This document shows, one piece after another, positions 1 through 9,792 of a stretch of DNA of 12,457 nt. Source of the DNA: Paramecium sonneborni (lineage: Eukaryota > Ciliophora > Oligohymenophorea > Peniculida > Parameciidae); NCBI GenBank assembly GCA_905182985.1, contig CAJJDN010000351.1, positions 5,617-18,073 on the forward strand, written 5' to 3'. A program made the translations under genes and the position numbers. The notes below the pieces were generated by a model that saw only the letters and a program-made list of their open reading frames with translations, did not search any database and was not told where the DNA came from. Numbering within the stretch: position 1 is the stretch's first letter; each line of letters starts with the position of its first letter.

Positions 1-328
1 TATACATCTTAATTGCTTTAAATATTCCATTTTAATAATTACATTTAATATTCATTTCATACATTCTTTTCACTTATTCTATACAATTATTTATTTCATT
101 ATTTTCTAATCCTTATTTTTTATTACTTATTCCATTTTTATTTTATTTCTCTATCATTATTAATTTTTTAATCTTAACTTTCCCTAATTCTCTTATTATA
201 TTCATAAAGTCAAGTTTTCTATTTACAATTCTTTTTTCTTTCTTAATAGATATAGATATTGATAAATTCACTTAATAATAAACAATAAACAATTTCTCGT
301 ATAATATTATTGAATATTTATTATCCAT
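1..328 (-). CDS. Partial charged protein, unknown function (3' end beyond left edge)
   Basis: Read on the minus strand with TAA/TAG as Gln, the frame from ATG at 328-326 to the window edge has no TGA (about 109 codons). The part below about 240 is rich in Lys, Glu, Asn and Ile, for example RKLDFMNIIRELGKVKIKK followed by KQGLENNEINNCIEQVKRMY, with the purine-rich coding strand typical of genes here. Residues 1-29 are hydrophobic and low in purine, so the true start may be the internal ATG at 205-203. I do not recognise a family. The next gene upstream on the same strand stops at 415, so this could also be the displaced C-terminal part of that broken gene. The open frame alone is weak evidence, because TGA is rare in DNA this AT-rich; the amino-acid composition is the better support. 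Confidence 0.45.
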
Positions 329-414
329 TATTAATTATATCAATTTATTAAAACAGTTATTAAAATTCTTTAATAAATTTATAAAGAGGTAGTGAAAAGT
401 GTTTTATCCTATAT

Positions 415-1417
415 TCAGAAAACCAATGTATATAGAAAAAATAGCTTTTCCTTTAAAAAATGGATTCGTTATGATTGTTTTAGGATTATAAATCCTCCTT
501 ATATATCAAGTTCTACCATTATTCTCTATGATCAATATCTTTATAAAATAAACCAAAAATTATAATTTTAGTTCTTTCTTAAAATAGGATTTAAATATCT
601 GTAGAACTAACATGATGGTTCTTATTTTATATAAGTCATAGCAGTAACTTAAATCTCATGATAAAATGCTTCAATAAATAGTTATTGATGTTATTTTAGG
701 CTAAATAAATAAGTATAACTATGATCAGCTAATTTGAATTCTAATTATTACTTTCTTTTTTCTAATCTTAAGATTCTCTTTTTCTTTTGTATTTATATCT
801 ATCATTTTATATCTATTACTCTGATAATTTAAATAATCATAAGCTAGCTAATTTAATATATCTTATCATAATTAAATTATTTTATATTACATCTGACATA
901 CGCCATCTTCAAAAATTTTGATAATCCCTACTTTTAAAATGATCACCTTATTCAAAGTAATATTGCAAATGCAAAAATTTGAGATAAAAATTTTCCATTC
1001 TTTTAATTATTAGCAAGCTAGTATTAAGTATTTCTAAAAAATAATTATAAATCAAGTAATAATGATTGTGTTGAAAATATATTCCAGTATAACCAATTAA
1101 TTGAATAAATAATAATCTATTTTATTAACTTAAATATCACTAGATTTGTTTGTCTTTAATATTATAATTGTAAAATAAACCTTAACAACCCAGGAATTAA
1201 TTATATACATTAACGAAGATCTGTATAATTCTTAATTTTAATTATTAAAACATAGATTAGACCTTGTATAAATTTCTTCTTTTGATTTATTTTAGCATTT
1301 TTCTTAAATGGGTAAATAGTTTAATAAAAGTAGAACTTCATCAAGTTTTCAATTTCTTCTCAAAACAGAACTTTCATTTCCAAAAGCGTTTTGTTTTTAT
1401 TCATGAATTTCTTTCAT
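415..1417 (-). pseudogene. Broken gene resembling a ciliate TPR-like repeat family
   Basis: Coding sense is clear in pieces. ATG at 1417-1415 opens MKEIHEQKQNAFGNESSVLRR, then an in-frame TGA (1349-1351), then KLDEVLLLLNYLPIQEK. After a shift near 1265 the frame reads QSMFQQLKLRIIQIFVNVY and, across a 24-nt intron (1117-1140), QLIGYTGIYFQHNHYYLIY. Further shifts lie near 911-915 (T run; continues as LKMAY), near 857-862 (continues as LAYDYLNYQSNRYKMID) and near 755-762. The last frame runs KRKQQLEFKLADHSYTYLF to YRYLNPILRKNQNYNFWF, has a TGA at 532-534, resumes with IMVELDIQGGFIILKQ and stops at 415-417. The QSMF...IQIFVN and IGYTGIYFQ...YYLIY patterns resemble a TPR-like family expanded in Paramecium and Tetrahymena; this is recognition by eye. 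Expected length if unbroken is about 325 residues. The start lies 95 bp from the divergent WD40 gene. Confidence 0.6.
1117..1140 (-). other. 24-nt intron in the TPR-like gene
   Basis: On the minus strand this reads GTGATATTTA...AAATAG. It contains an in-frame TGA, and its length is a multiple of three. Removing it joins NIKDKQI to QLLFIQLIGYTG in one frame, which is how it was recognised. The size and GT...TAG borders fit Paramecium introns. Confidence 0.6.
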
Positions 1418-1512
1418 ATATTTATAACAGTATGGAACGATTTGAATTTTATTTTATATTAAAATAAATAAATTAAAAAGTATGAATATTTAGTAATAGT
1501 CAATAAAAAAAA
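1418..1512. promoter_or_regulatory. 95-bp spacer between divergent gene starts
   Basis: This spacer separates the start of the minus-strand TPR-like gene (1417) from that of the plus-strand WD40 gene (1513), so it would have to hold both promoters. It is almost pure A/T. I see no motif I can name; the call rests on position only. Confidence 0.3.
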
Positions 1513-2445
1513 ATGAATAAAATTCTGAAAAAATTTAGAATGAAACCTTCTAATATAGACTACATAAATACTATTCAGTCTAATAAAATAAGTGGTGCAA
1601 GACTCTTGCATTTAATTAAAATAGCACAATCTTAGCGATTGGTTGTAATGAAATTATAAAATTATATGAATTTAAACAAGGTGATCTTAAATTATTTAAG
1701 AGCATTTTGGGACACAATTTTGACGTAAATTGTTTGAAATGGATTAATCATAAAAATCAACTTATATCGGCTGGACATGAGGGGAAAATTTTATTTTGGC
1801 CAATAAGTTCCACATGTCATTAAAAATTTATTATGAAATTAGTTATTCACTTTGTACCTATAACCTGCTTAATTATGGACATTCAAGAAAATTTTCTAAT
1901 AACAGGTAGTACATGATACAATATTTGCATTGAGCTTAAGTTAAAATTAGATGAAACTGATCTCTTGTGGATATGACAATCTAATTTTAGTTTTAGAAAA
2001 TAATGAATTATATACTCAAAAAACCAATTGGATTATCAAATAAAGGATTATCACAGTTGCTCATGGATACCGATTATGTTTTTTGACTGATTATTTATTT
2101 GCTTTTTAACCTTATAATAAAGAAGAATTGTGGATATTTGATAATGATAATAAATAACGCCAATTTTAATGCTAAAAAATTATTCATGTGAAGAGTGGAT
2201 GTGAAGATTTTGGAACTTTTTTTCCTTAATAGTTTATTCCAAATAAAAGAATTTTCTTATCAAAAAATGGTAATTATGTTCATTTGATTAAATTCCTTGA
2301 TTAAGATGATTTTTAAGTCAAATAATAGATTGATTTTGAAGATTAATGTATTTATGGATAATTAAGTACCAACGGAGATTATTTGGTAACTTGGGATAAT
2401 AAATCCAATTTTATTTAAGTCAGGATGCTTCAAGAATAATAATGA
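1513..2445 (+). pseudogene. WD40-repeat protein, broken by a frameshift and an internal deletion
   Basis: ATG at 1513 opens MNKILKKFRMKPSNIDYINT. A 1-nt loss near 1591-1598 moves the frame to TLAFNQNSTILAIGCNEIIK, followed by the first WD40 repeat: GHNFDVNCLKW...NQLISAGHEGKILFWP. The second repeat (PITCLIMDIQENFLITGST) stops abruptly at 1911-1914. The frame then changes and resumes as DTIFALSLSQNQMKLISCGYD. The rest of repeat 2 and the linker, roughly 20-25 residues by comparison with the family, are missing. From there one frame is open to TGA 2443-2445 and holds GYRLCFLTDYLFAFQPYNKEE, KSGCEDFGTFFPQQFIP and YGQLSTNGDYLVTWD, hallmarks of a large Paramecium WD40 family. Such proteins are beta-propeller scaffolds; no specific partner can be inferred. 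The N-terminus looks short, and no intron was needed. Deletion plus frameshift makes this a genuine pseudogene rather than a sequencing artefact. Confidence 0.8.
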
Positions 2446-2884
2446 ATTTATCTTTTTGATTTAAAAAATTAATTAAACATATCTTTAAATTTCATTCTTT
2501 CACATATTAAATGTTGAAATAAAATTCTAAATCAAAAAAAATTTTTGTTAATTTATTTATTTTCTTTTGAATAAGAATACTAAAGAATGTCTAAAAATGC
2601 CTTACTAAAATTTTATTTATTTTCATTAATAATATCATGATTGTAAGCGATATATTTATAATTCTTTAAATTGATTTATCCTATTAAAGTATTTGATATT
2701 TGCGAATTTTGATGTCTATTTATTTTTTATGAAATAAAATTACTCTTTAGCATTATTAACCAATATAATTTACATTTTTATTTATAAATCACAATATATA
2801 AACCGTAATTATTCAAAATTTAAATTATATATAGATACGCAAACCTATTGAATATTTTAGCATTTAATTTAAAATATATATTTT
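2446..2884. other. 440-bp gene-free AT-rich spacer
   Basis: Lies between the 3' ends of two convergent genes. It is almost entirely A/T, with TGA in several frames and no frame of coding composition. I see no RNA gene or repeat in it. It is the longest stretch in the window without a gene. Confidence 0.5.
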
Positions 2885-4142
2885 TCAAATCATTGTGAAG
2901 ACATCTTCTTCATTGAATTTATTTTAGTCTTACGTTGACTATTTTTTGTATAGGATTTAATCATTTTTTTCAAAATTCAAATAGTTCAGTTTCTTTTTTC
3001 TCATTATAACCTTAAATTATTGTTATTTCATAAATTAAAAATAAACCATCATCTAAGATTTAAAATTCATTAATTTATTTCCTGAAGAATTGAGTAAAAG
3101 CTAATGTTTTTGATTTTTTGCTACTTGCAGAATTGAAATCAATTAAAGCTATAATATTTGTGTATAAAATTAGCAAAAATATAACAGGATTTTTTCTAAT
3201 TTTATAAATTTACAATACTCAAAGGATTGATACTTGTTATACTATTAATTGTGAAAAACAATTTATATTTTTTAATAAATATTTAACCTATTAGATATTA
3301 TTTATTATGATTTTCAAATTTAAGAATCTTTTCTGATGTACAATTTTGTTTTTCTTCAATTTAAGTGTAATTCTAATTGCTTTTTTATTGTTTTGAAAAT
3401 TTGATTAATATAATATAATTTGTGTATTAAATTGTGTTTTAGTATATTATAAATAATCTTAATTTAAATTATTTTTTGCTCCTAATTAAATGAACTTTTT
3501 AAAATTTTCTTCTTTTTCAATTGTAGATATTTATTAATAAACATTTATAGTGAAAAGTTTAATTTAAGGTGTAATAAGATTTTATTAATTGTTAGTACTT
3601 ACCAATATTAGATTTTATTTTTCTAATATTTTTCTTTGAATCTTTTAAATTAAGAATAAAAGTTATTAAATTTTACATTTTAAATATAATTATTAAATAA
3701 TAATGATATTTCAATCGAGATATTGCGAACAATTTAATTTCTAATATTACAAAGGATGCTGTTTCTCTTTAACTTAAATTAAATTATTCATATTATCATA
3801 GGAATACAAATATGATGTTGATGTTAATAAATTTATTTATTTAAAATATTATTTTAAAATTTTCATCCTATTACAAATCAATAATATATTATCAATAATA
3901 TTAAAATAAAGAAAATTCAATTTGACTTAAATTTTATGTTTTTCATTATTTTTAGGGAAGTATTATATATATAATAATTAAAAGAATACATTTGGGCATG
4001 CCTATTTTTGCAAAAATTTGGTCTGATTTTGTAAAATCAATCCAAATCAAAGAATTATTAAGAAGATGATTTTATTTTTGTTTTATTAAACAACTCAAAC
4101 CAAGCATCTAGCTGTCTAGATTGATTTTTCAAAAATTTTCAT
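2885..4142 (-). pseudogene. Broken gene of unknown function, Lys/Asn-rich
   Basis: ATG at 4142-4140, allowing for one extra A in the following A4 run, opens MKFLKNQSRQLDAWFELFNK and continues KSSSQQFFDLD. A shift near 4040 leads to ILQNQTKFLQKQACPNVFF, FPKNNEKHKIQVKLNFLYF, LLTSTSYLYSYDNMNNLIQ and KEKQHPLQYQKLNCSQYLD, ending at a TGA at 3711-3713. Overlapping frames then carry RETASFVILEIKLFAISRL, IEKEENFKKFIQLGAKNNL, CTSEKILKFENHNKQYLIG, FNSASSKKSKTLAFTQFF and, after a break near 2970, EKNDQILYKKQSTQDQNKF up to TGA 2885-2887. At least six frame breaks are needed. The coding strand is purine-rich, and the product would be about 420 residues, hydrophilic with some Ile/Leu-rich stretches and no signal peptide. 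I do not recognise the family. The start is only 60 bp downstream of the stop of the neighbouring minus-strand gene. Confidence 0.55.
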
Positions 4143-4202
4143 TAATCTTTTATAAAATAAATGAAAAAATAGATTTATAGGATATGATTTTTATTTAAAT
4201 AT

Positions 4203-5857
4203 TCAAAAATCTTCAATAAATATATCTAAAATTTTTAACTGAATAAATTCATCACCAAATTAAACTACTTAATAAATTTAACATTTTGTATCAGATGTAT
4301 CAATTATAAATACTTATTCTCCAATTATCCTTAATTGGTATTCAACATTATAAATTACTAAATTGAAAGGCAATTAACAATTTTGTTAAAATTAATATTA
4401 TTAAGAACCGTAAAGGTTATTGATTTAAAGTTAGCTATTAATTTTTTTATTCAGAAAACATTTAGCATAAACTTGGATTGTCAGTATTGATTTATTACTC
4501 TAAACTGAATGTGTAATATTTCCATAAGTTTTAATTTATTAATTAACTTCTAATAGATTGATCTCCATATGAATCTTTTCATCAGAGTTTGTATCATTAA
4601 CTTAAGTAATTTGAATTTATGAATAAAAAATAGGAGGTGCTTTTATTTTATTAAATAAATACGATGAGTGCATATTTTATTGTAAAAGACCCATCCATTT
4701 GAACAGCCAGTACATTAAATTTTTACAGGGCCTATGCATTGATCGCATCCATTAATACATTTAGCTAGATATATATTAAATGCTCTTATTCCCCAAGAAG
4801 CATTTGTAGTAATAGAATTATGATTAGTTCTCATAATTATATTACATTGTGATTATAAATGAGGTTATATAATTCTAATATTAAAAATCATTTCTAATCC
4901 AGTAGATCCACAAATAGAATAGACACCAGTAGTTCCCAAAATGGTTTAATTATAAATTTAACCATCTAATTCTAAAAAAAACATTTCATTATTCCATGAA
5001 TCAATTTTCCAAAGTTATATTAATACTTAGATTTAATAATGAGGATATAAATTTTCTATTAATTTTTCTAATTTATCATTTGGTGATAAATTAAGATATC
5101 CTCCAACAAGATCAAAACTCACACATTTATAAATAATAGGTTAGATATTATTATTTTTGATCCATCCATCAAGTTCCATTGATTGATGCCACAATGATAA
5201 AAAACCAATTCAATAAAAACAATTATTAATATTATTATCTTAACAATATATACAACCTTAAGGACATCTTAAAATTGAAAGTGAAAAACCTCTCATTCCC
5301 CAACTTTCCTTTTATATTAATTAAGTTTTACATCATTTGGTGTACCATCCAGATTTGTAGTCACTATAAATATTAAAGATTCTTAGTAATGATTCATCTC
5401 AAAAGTAATTGATTAAATATATTCATCCCAGCCTACTGCGCCTCCACATTATTATTCCCCTTGTGTACAAGTATAACTCCTTGACCAAAATGTATCCTCT
5501 GTAATTATATAAGCAAATTCAGTATCCCAACAATCGATTCTATATTTTATTTAGCAATACTTCCAGAATTCAAAGGTAATATTTATTTTATAATGAGGAG
5601 GCATATTAAATTACTTTGATACTATTGTATTCGTCCCAAATGCATTATATCCTCCAAATAATAAAGAGGATTTACAAGTAGTAAATATTTTTTCATTATA
5701 ATTATTGCTTAATATCCAACCTAAATAATTTATGATAAAAATAACCATTTGCATCATTTTGGTCATCAGATTGAAAACTTGTGTAAAGGGTTTCCCAAGT
5801 TTCTTATCCTTTAGTAATGTATATTTGTAAAAAAATAAAAAATAATAGTCTCATCAT
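4203..5857 (-). CDS. Secreted protein with two Cys/Trp-rich repeats; one in-frame TGA
   Basis: ATG at 5857-5855 opens a signal peptide, MMRLLFFIFLQIYITKG, followed by QETWETLYTSF. Four introns of 21-25 nt restore one frame of 520 codons ending at TGA 4205-4203. Two tandem repeats follow. Repeat 1 (about 20-165) has LFGGYNAFGTNTIV, MPPHYKINITFEFWKIDCWD, a CGGAVGWDEY segment and NDESWGMRGFSL, then the Cys pair of CPQGCIYC. Repeat 2 has SMELDGW, LVGGYLNL, YPHYQIQVLIQLWKIDSWNN, SICGSTGLE and ASWGIRAFNIYLAKC, then CINGCDQC and CTGC. The splice points fall exactly where repeats 1 and 2 would otherwise mismatch. The C-terminal 130 residues are Gln/Asn/Ile-rich. This looks like a multicopy ciliate family of secreted or surface proteins; the biochemical role is unknown. 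There are no frameshifts, but a TGA at 5210-5212 sits between CFY and IGFLSLW, where Trp is plausible, so this copy may be newly inactivated. Confidence 0.75.
4640..4662 (-). other. 23-nt intron, fourth of four
   Basis: Minus strand GTATTTATTT...AAAAG. Splicing joins NKICTH to PPIFYSQIQITQVND and opens the frame to the stop at 4203, some 140 codons further. Confidence 0.8.
5210..5212 (-). other. In-frame TGA in the otherwise intact secreted gene
   Basis: The codon lies between CFY and IGFLSLW at the start of repeat 2. No GT...AG pair of usual size removes it. A TGG-to-TGA change (Trp) would explain it in one step. The protein would be cut at about residue 190 of 520. Confidence 0.7.
5309..5331 (-). 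other. 23-nt intron, third of four
   Basis: Minus strand GTAAAACTTA...AAAAG. Splicing gives NDESWGMRGF, parallel to NASWGIRAF of repeat 2. Retention leads to a TGA directly after the splice site. Confidence 0.85.
5540..5560 (-). other. 21-nt in-frame intron, second of four
   Basis: Minus strand GTATTGCTAAATAAAATATAG is visible on comparing the two repeats. With it removed, repeat 1 reads FEFWKIDCWDTE, matching IQLWKIDSWNNE of repeat 2. Its length is a multiple of three and it holds no TGA, so retention would add seven residues without a stop. Confidence 0.8.
5721..5745 (-). other. 25-nt intron, first of four
   Basis: Minus strand GTTATTTTTA...TTTAG. Splicing joins QNDANG to WILSNNYNEKIF, with a Gly codon split by the intron. 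Without splicing the frame meets TGA within about ten codons. Confidence 0.8.
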
Positions 5858-5991
5858 TATATCAAATTTAATTATAATGTTTTATAATCTTTTAATGGAT
5901 AACATATATAGACAAATTGTTTGATATTATTATTTTTCTTTCTTTTATTGGACACTTAACATTCCCCCCAAGAATATTAAAAAATGTCAAA
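5858..5991. promoter_or_regulatory. 134-bp spacer between divergent signal-peptide genes
   Basis: Lies between the starts at 5857 (minus) and 5992 (plus), so it should contain both promoters. A short C run (5963-5969) stands out in the otherwise AT sequence. No named motif is visible. Confidence 0.3.
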
Positions 5992-6687
5992 ATGAAAAAT
6001 AAATGTAAATCCTTAAGAATATTCCTTCTTTTTATTTAAATTTTATATTCATTATTGTTTAATTATTCCAATAAAAGCAAGAATTTTGAATTAAAATCAA
6101 AGGATAAAAAATAAGATAGTAATTCTGACATTGGTGGCATTTTAAAATTAAATATTTTTTTCTAATCAATGGATTGATTTCAAATGACTATTATATATCT
6201 AATCAAAAGACTTAAGTGATGATTAATTCATTTAATTATTATTTATAAACATTACCTATTACACTTTAACTTATAAATTTTATAGCAATAAATAATTTAT
6301 ATTAATTATTAAGTTCATTATAAATGATCAACAAAGTGGTATTATTAATTCACCTAATTGGAATTTTAATATATTCTGACATTCATCATGAATTATTTTT
6401 TTTGATTGGTATTATATTACAGTAAAATTTTAAAGTGAAATATTTAAATTTAGCATATATGTTTGTAATTTCTTCTTGTGATTATCAAATTTTCCCAAGT
6501 TACATTTAATCTTAATACTCAGTCATAATTTTAATATTATAATTGCTTAGTTTAGAAAAAAGTAACTATTGAAAAAAATCATTAGTATTTATTGAAAACT
6601 TACTAATATTCATATATATTAAATACAGAAGTTTTAATAAATGTTTGCTAAATTATGCTCTAATAATCAACGTTAGTTTTTATCTGA
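5992..6687 (+). pseudogene. Broken gene with N-terminal signal peptide, unknown function
   Basis: ATG at 5992 opens MKNKCKSLRIFLLFIQILYS, a basic start followed by a hydrophobic core that looks like a signal peptide or anchor. It continues as NYSNKSKNFELKSKDKKQD and SNSDIGGILKLNIFF. At a T7 run near 6160-6166 the frame breaks, and the original frame meets TGA soon after. Coding-like pieces follow in shifted frames: SDDQFIQLLFINITYYTL, NDQQSGIINSPNWNFNIF, then KFSQVTFNLNTQSQFQYYN and KVTIEKNHQYLLKTYQYSY up to TGA 6685-6687. I cannot name a family. If unbroken it would be roughly 230 residues. It is divergent from the 5857 gene, and its 3' end overlaps that of the large minus-strand gene by about 20 bp, unless one of the two stops is not the ancestral one. 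Confidence 0.45.
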
Positions 6688-9600
6688 AAATGTAAATTAA
6701 ATCAAATTATTTAAATCCGGGATGAAAACATAAAGAGAATTATGTATATAGAAAATGATTTCTTACTTAGAATTTAGATGAAATTAACATTTTTTAAACA
6801 AAATTTAAATAATTTCTTGATAAATTTTATTATATAAATAAGATGGTCTATAAATAAATATGGATTATTTCAAATAGTCGCTTTTATAAATAATATGAAC
6901 AATAATAAATATAAAAATAATGAATACTAAAATATAATAGAAAAATCTAAAATAATAATAAAATAGAATTTCGCCTGAAGCATTTAAAATCCCAATAATT
7001 ATATAGAATGGCCAAACTCTTTCCTATAAATTTGATTATTAAGCTGTGTAAATAGAACTGGTTAATGTGATTGATACAGCACAAGCAACAGTTGATTTGG
7101 TGTCTAAGTAATTGAGATCACCTGAAATATAAGGTTTTTAAACAGTAGTTAGAAAACTATATCCAAATAATACTAAAAATGCAAGGGATGCTTAATAGGA
7201 ATGTGATCCTAATAGTAAGCTAATATAATTATGATTAAATCTTTTTAAAGAATCTTGATTGTTTCCCAATAATAAGCATGTAATTTATATTCATTATAAA
7301 GGTAACCCCAAAATTTATCTCACTTAAGTAACATCTAAACGATGTGGATTTTTTCTTATTCCATACCAAAAATAAACAGGCATAATGACTCCAAAAAATA
7401 ACAATAAGGGGAAACAAAAGCCTAACAACCGTTTAAAGTGTTGATATGTATCATAACGATAGGCAACATTATCTTGTATCCAATACTCATCTAAAATTAC
7501 TCTATAGGATATTAAGGAGATTAAACTTTCAATAAAAGTGGGTTGCATTTAGATAAAAACATAAATAAGAGCTGTTGCAATATATGAAAACCTAAACCTT
7601 ATGGAATTCAACAAAATTGCTATTCCACCTAAAGTGAAAAATACTGTAAGATATGAAGATACCATAATTAGAATCCAAATAACTTTAAAGTATATAATTA
7701 GAATATCTGAAAAGTTGATTAAAAAACAATCAAGTAAATATGCCATTGATTCAATTGGATTTCCAACATTATTAACAACTGATGTCAATCCTGAAGATAC
7801 TTACAATTAGAATGTACTAATAGTGGAAATAATTTATAGATAGTTTGTGAATACATTAATTAAAAACTGCAGTAGAAACTTATTTTATAACAACAGTCAC
7901 TCCTAGTGATTTTAATCGAGTTCCAATAATAAATTTTCAATCATCTCAACTGTGCTACTTACAGATATCAAAATTGAAATAAGTATCAAAATACTTATGA
8001 AAACTATAGTTAATACATTTCTAGAAATTTCTTAACAGCTTCCACATGAATATATATAGAACTTGAAGAGTATGACCCATATCCTTGAGTATTATATAAG
8101 TCACATTACTCACACAAAGCCCCAATATGTCGGATTATACAAGATTCATCTCCTGTTAACCATCCTCCCTCACAATTTTCAATCAAGTTGTAATAATATT
8201 AATATGCTATCCAATAATTTTATCTTAATTCAATCATTGAAGATTTTATTGATTTAATTTTTTAATCATCCTTATAATTGCAACTCAATACATCTTATTT
8301 TACTTAATACTGGCCTTAACTTACATCACACAATATACAACCTCCTGAAGTTGCATAATTCTCCTAATTAACATTAGAAAGTCTTGATATCTACTAATAA
8401 ATTATAATTTGTTATATAATTCTTAATTAAATAAGGAGGAGTAATTTCATATTATGGAATTTAGATAATGTTTACACTATATATTTAATCTTAAGACAAT
8501 ATCATTCTTATATGTTGGATTGAAATAGATAATTAAATCATCTAAATTGTAATCACCAGTGTTATCATTAAATTTCACATTATTGTATGATAAATATCCA
8601 ACTAATCCTTATATTGTTTCTTCATTAGAAGTTTTGATTATTATAGGAGTCAAAGTGCAAGTACTTCCACCTAATTTTTTCTCTTGACTATTTATTATAT
8701 TTGTTAAGTGCGATAATACGAAATGTTAGATTATATGGGATATACTCCTATTGAAATAAATCAAAGTATTCGTAAGAAAATATTTATCTACCAGAAGTAA
8801 AAGTTAAATATTTTACTTATTCAGATGAACCCAAAATCTAATAAGGTGTGATTACCTTTTTTTTTAACAATCATGGTTGGATTTTCTTTTACTTAAATTT
8901 TTGTTAAAAAAGTTTACCCTCCATCCACAGATATTGTCAAAGATATTGGATTCTCAAAAATATCTGATCCAAAAAATGTTGAATTATTATCAGATAAAAA
9001 TATTTCTAATAGAAATGTCTCCTGAAGTTACTATTTATTCAAATACAATCCTCCAGCAATTGAAACCTCATTTTCAATTATTTGACTATTAAATATCATC
9101 ATTGAAAATTCATTTGAATAGAAATAAATTGCCCCTCCTATTTCCCCTCTATTAAAATAAACAATTATGAATTATTGTATTTTTTTTTTAACAGTTAAAA
9201 GTGATCCTCCATATGTTACATTGTTATTCACAAATCTTCTATTAACTATCCTAGCTTAATTTTCTAACTTTTATATTAATTTTGTGTAATCATATTTTTG
9301 AAAAATTCTTCTATTAGGTAATAGTAAATCGCTTCTTAAAAAAGATTCATCCTCTGATTATATTAATGAAAAGCATCTTGTTTATCCACATTAACAGTTA
9401 AAGATGCTAATATTATTAAACAGGATGTTTTCAATTTATGATTAAATTATACCCTTAATTCTTAAGATACCATATTCACAAGAAACAAATATAATAGAAT
9501 CAAAATTTAATCCTTAAACCTCAAAACTATGATTGAAATTGATAAACTAGTTAATGTATTAAAAAAGCTTGAGTTCTAAATATGGATAGTACCTGTATTG

Positions 9601-9789
9601 TATAATAATACAAGAAATTAAATATTATTGAATATTGTCTTAATGACAATATCTTGAGCTACTAAAAAAACAACCTCCATATAATGAAAAAGAATTATAG
9701 ACTGATGTCTTATCTATTGATATTGTATTCGCAATTATTAAACCATTTCCACCTTTTGATGTAATTGGAAATGCTTAAATTAGACTCAT

Positions 9790-9792
9790 TCA
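9790..9792 (-). other. In-frame TGA in the repeat region of the large gene
   Basis: It lies between LLLFEEQEYSD and MSLIQAFPITSKGGN, with good coding sense on both sides in the same frame. This supports decay by substitution as well as indels. Confidence 0.55.

Noticed and set aside
394..734. Plus-strand open frames ending at 734
   Set aside because: The minus-strand reading connects with the TPR-like gene upstream and is more protein-like.
1264..1467. Plus-strand 67-residue standard-code ORF
   Set aside because: It overlaps the minus-strand TPR-like gene start, is Phe-rich and has no family sense; the antisense frame is clearly better.
3690..4026. Plus-strand TGA-free frame of over 100 codons
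   Set aside because: TGA is rare in DNA this poor in G, so such frames occur by chance. The minus strand has far better composition and continuity.
5963..5971. CCCCCCAA-like run resembling a ciliate telomere unit
   Set aside because: A single short occurrence, not tandem, and inside a promoter-sized spacer.
7235..7788. Separate short minus-strand ORFs of 60-79 residues
   Set aside because: They are pieces of the large membrane-protein gene cut by TAA/TAG, which encode Gln here; one of them (7235-7417) is out of frame.
7601..7810. Plus-strand 69-residue ORF
   Set aside because: Antisense shadow of the membrane helices of the large minus-strand gene.
8063..9092. Plus-strand ORFs of 64 and 71 residues
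   Set aside because: Both lie opposite well-supported coding frames of the large minus-strand gene.
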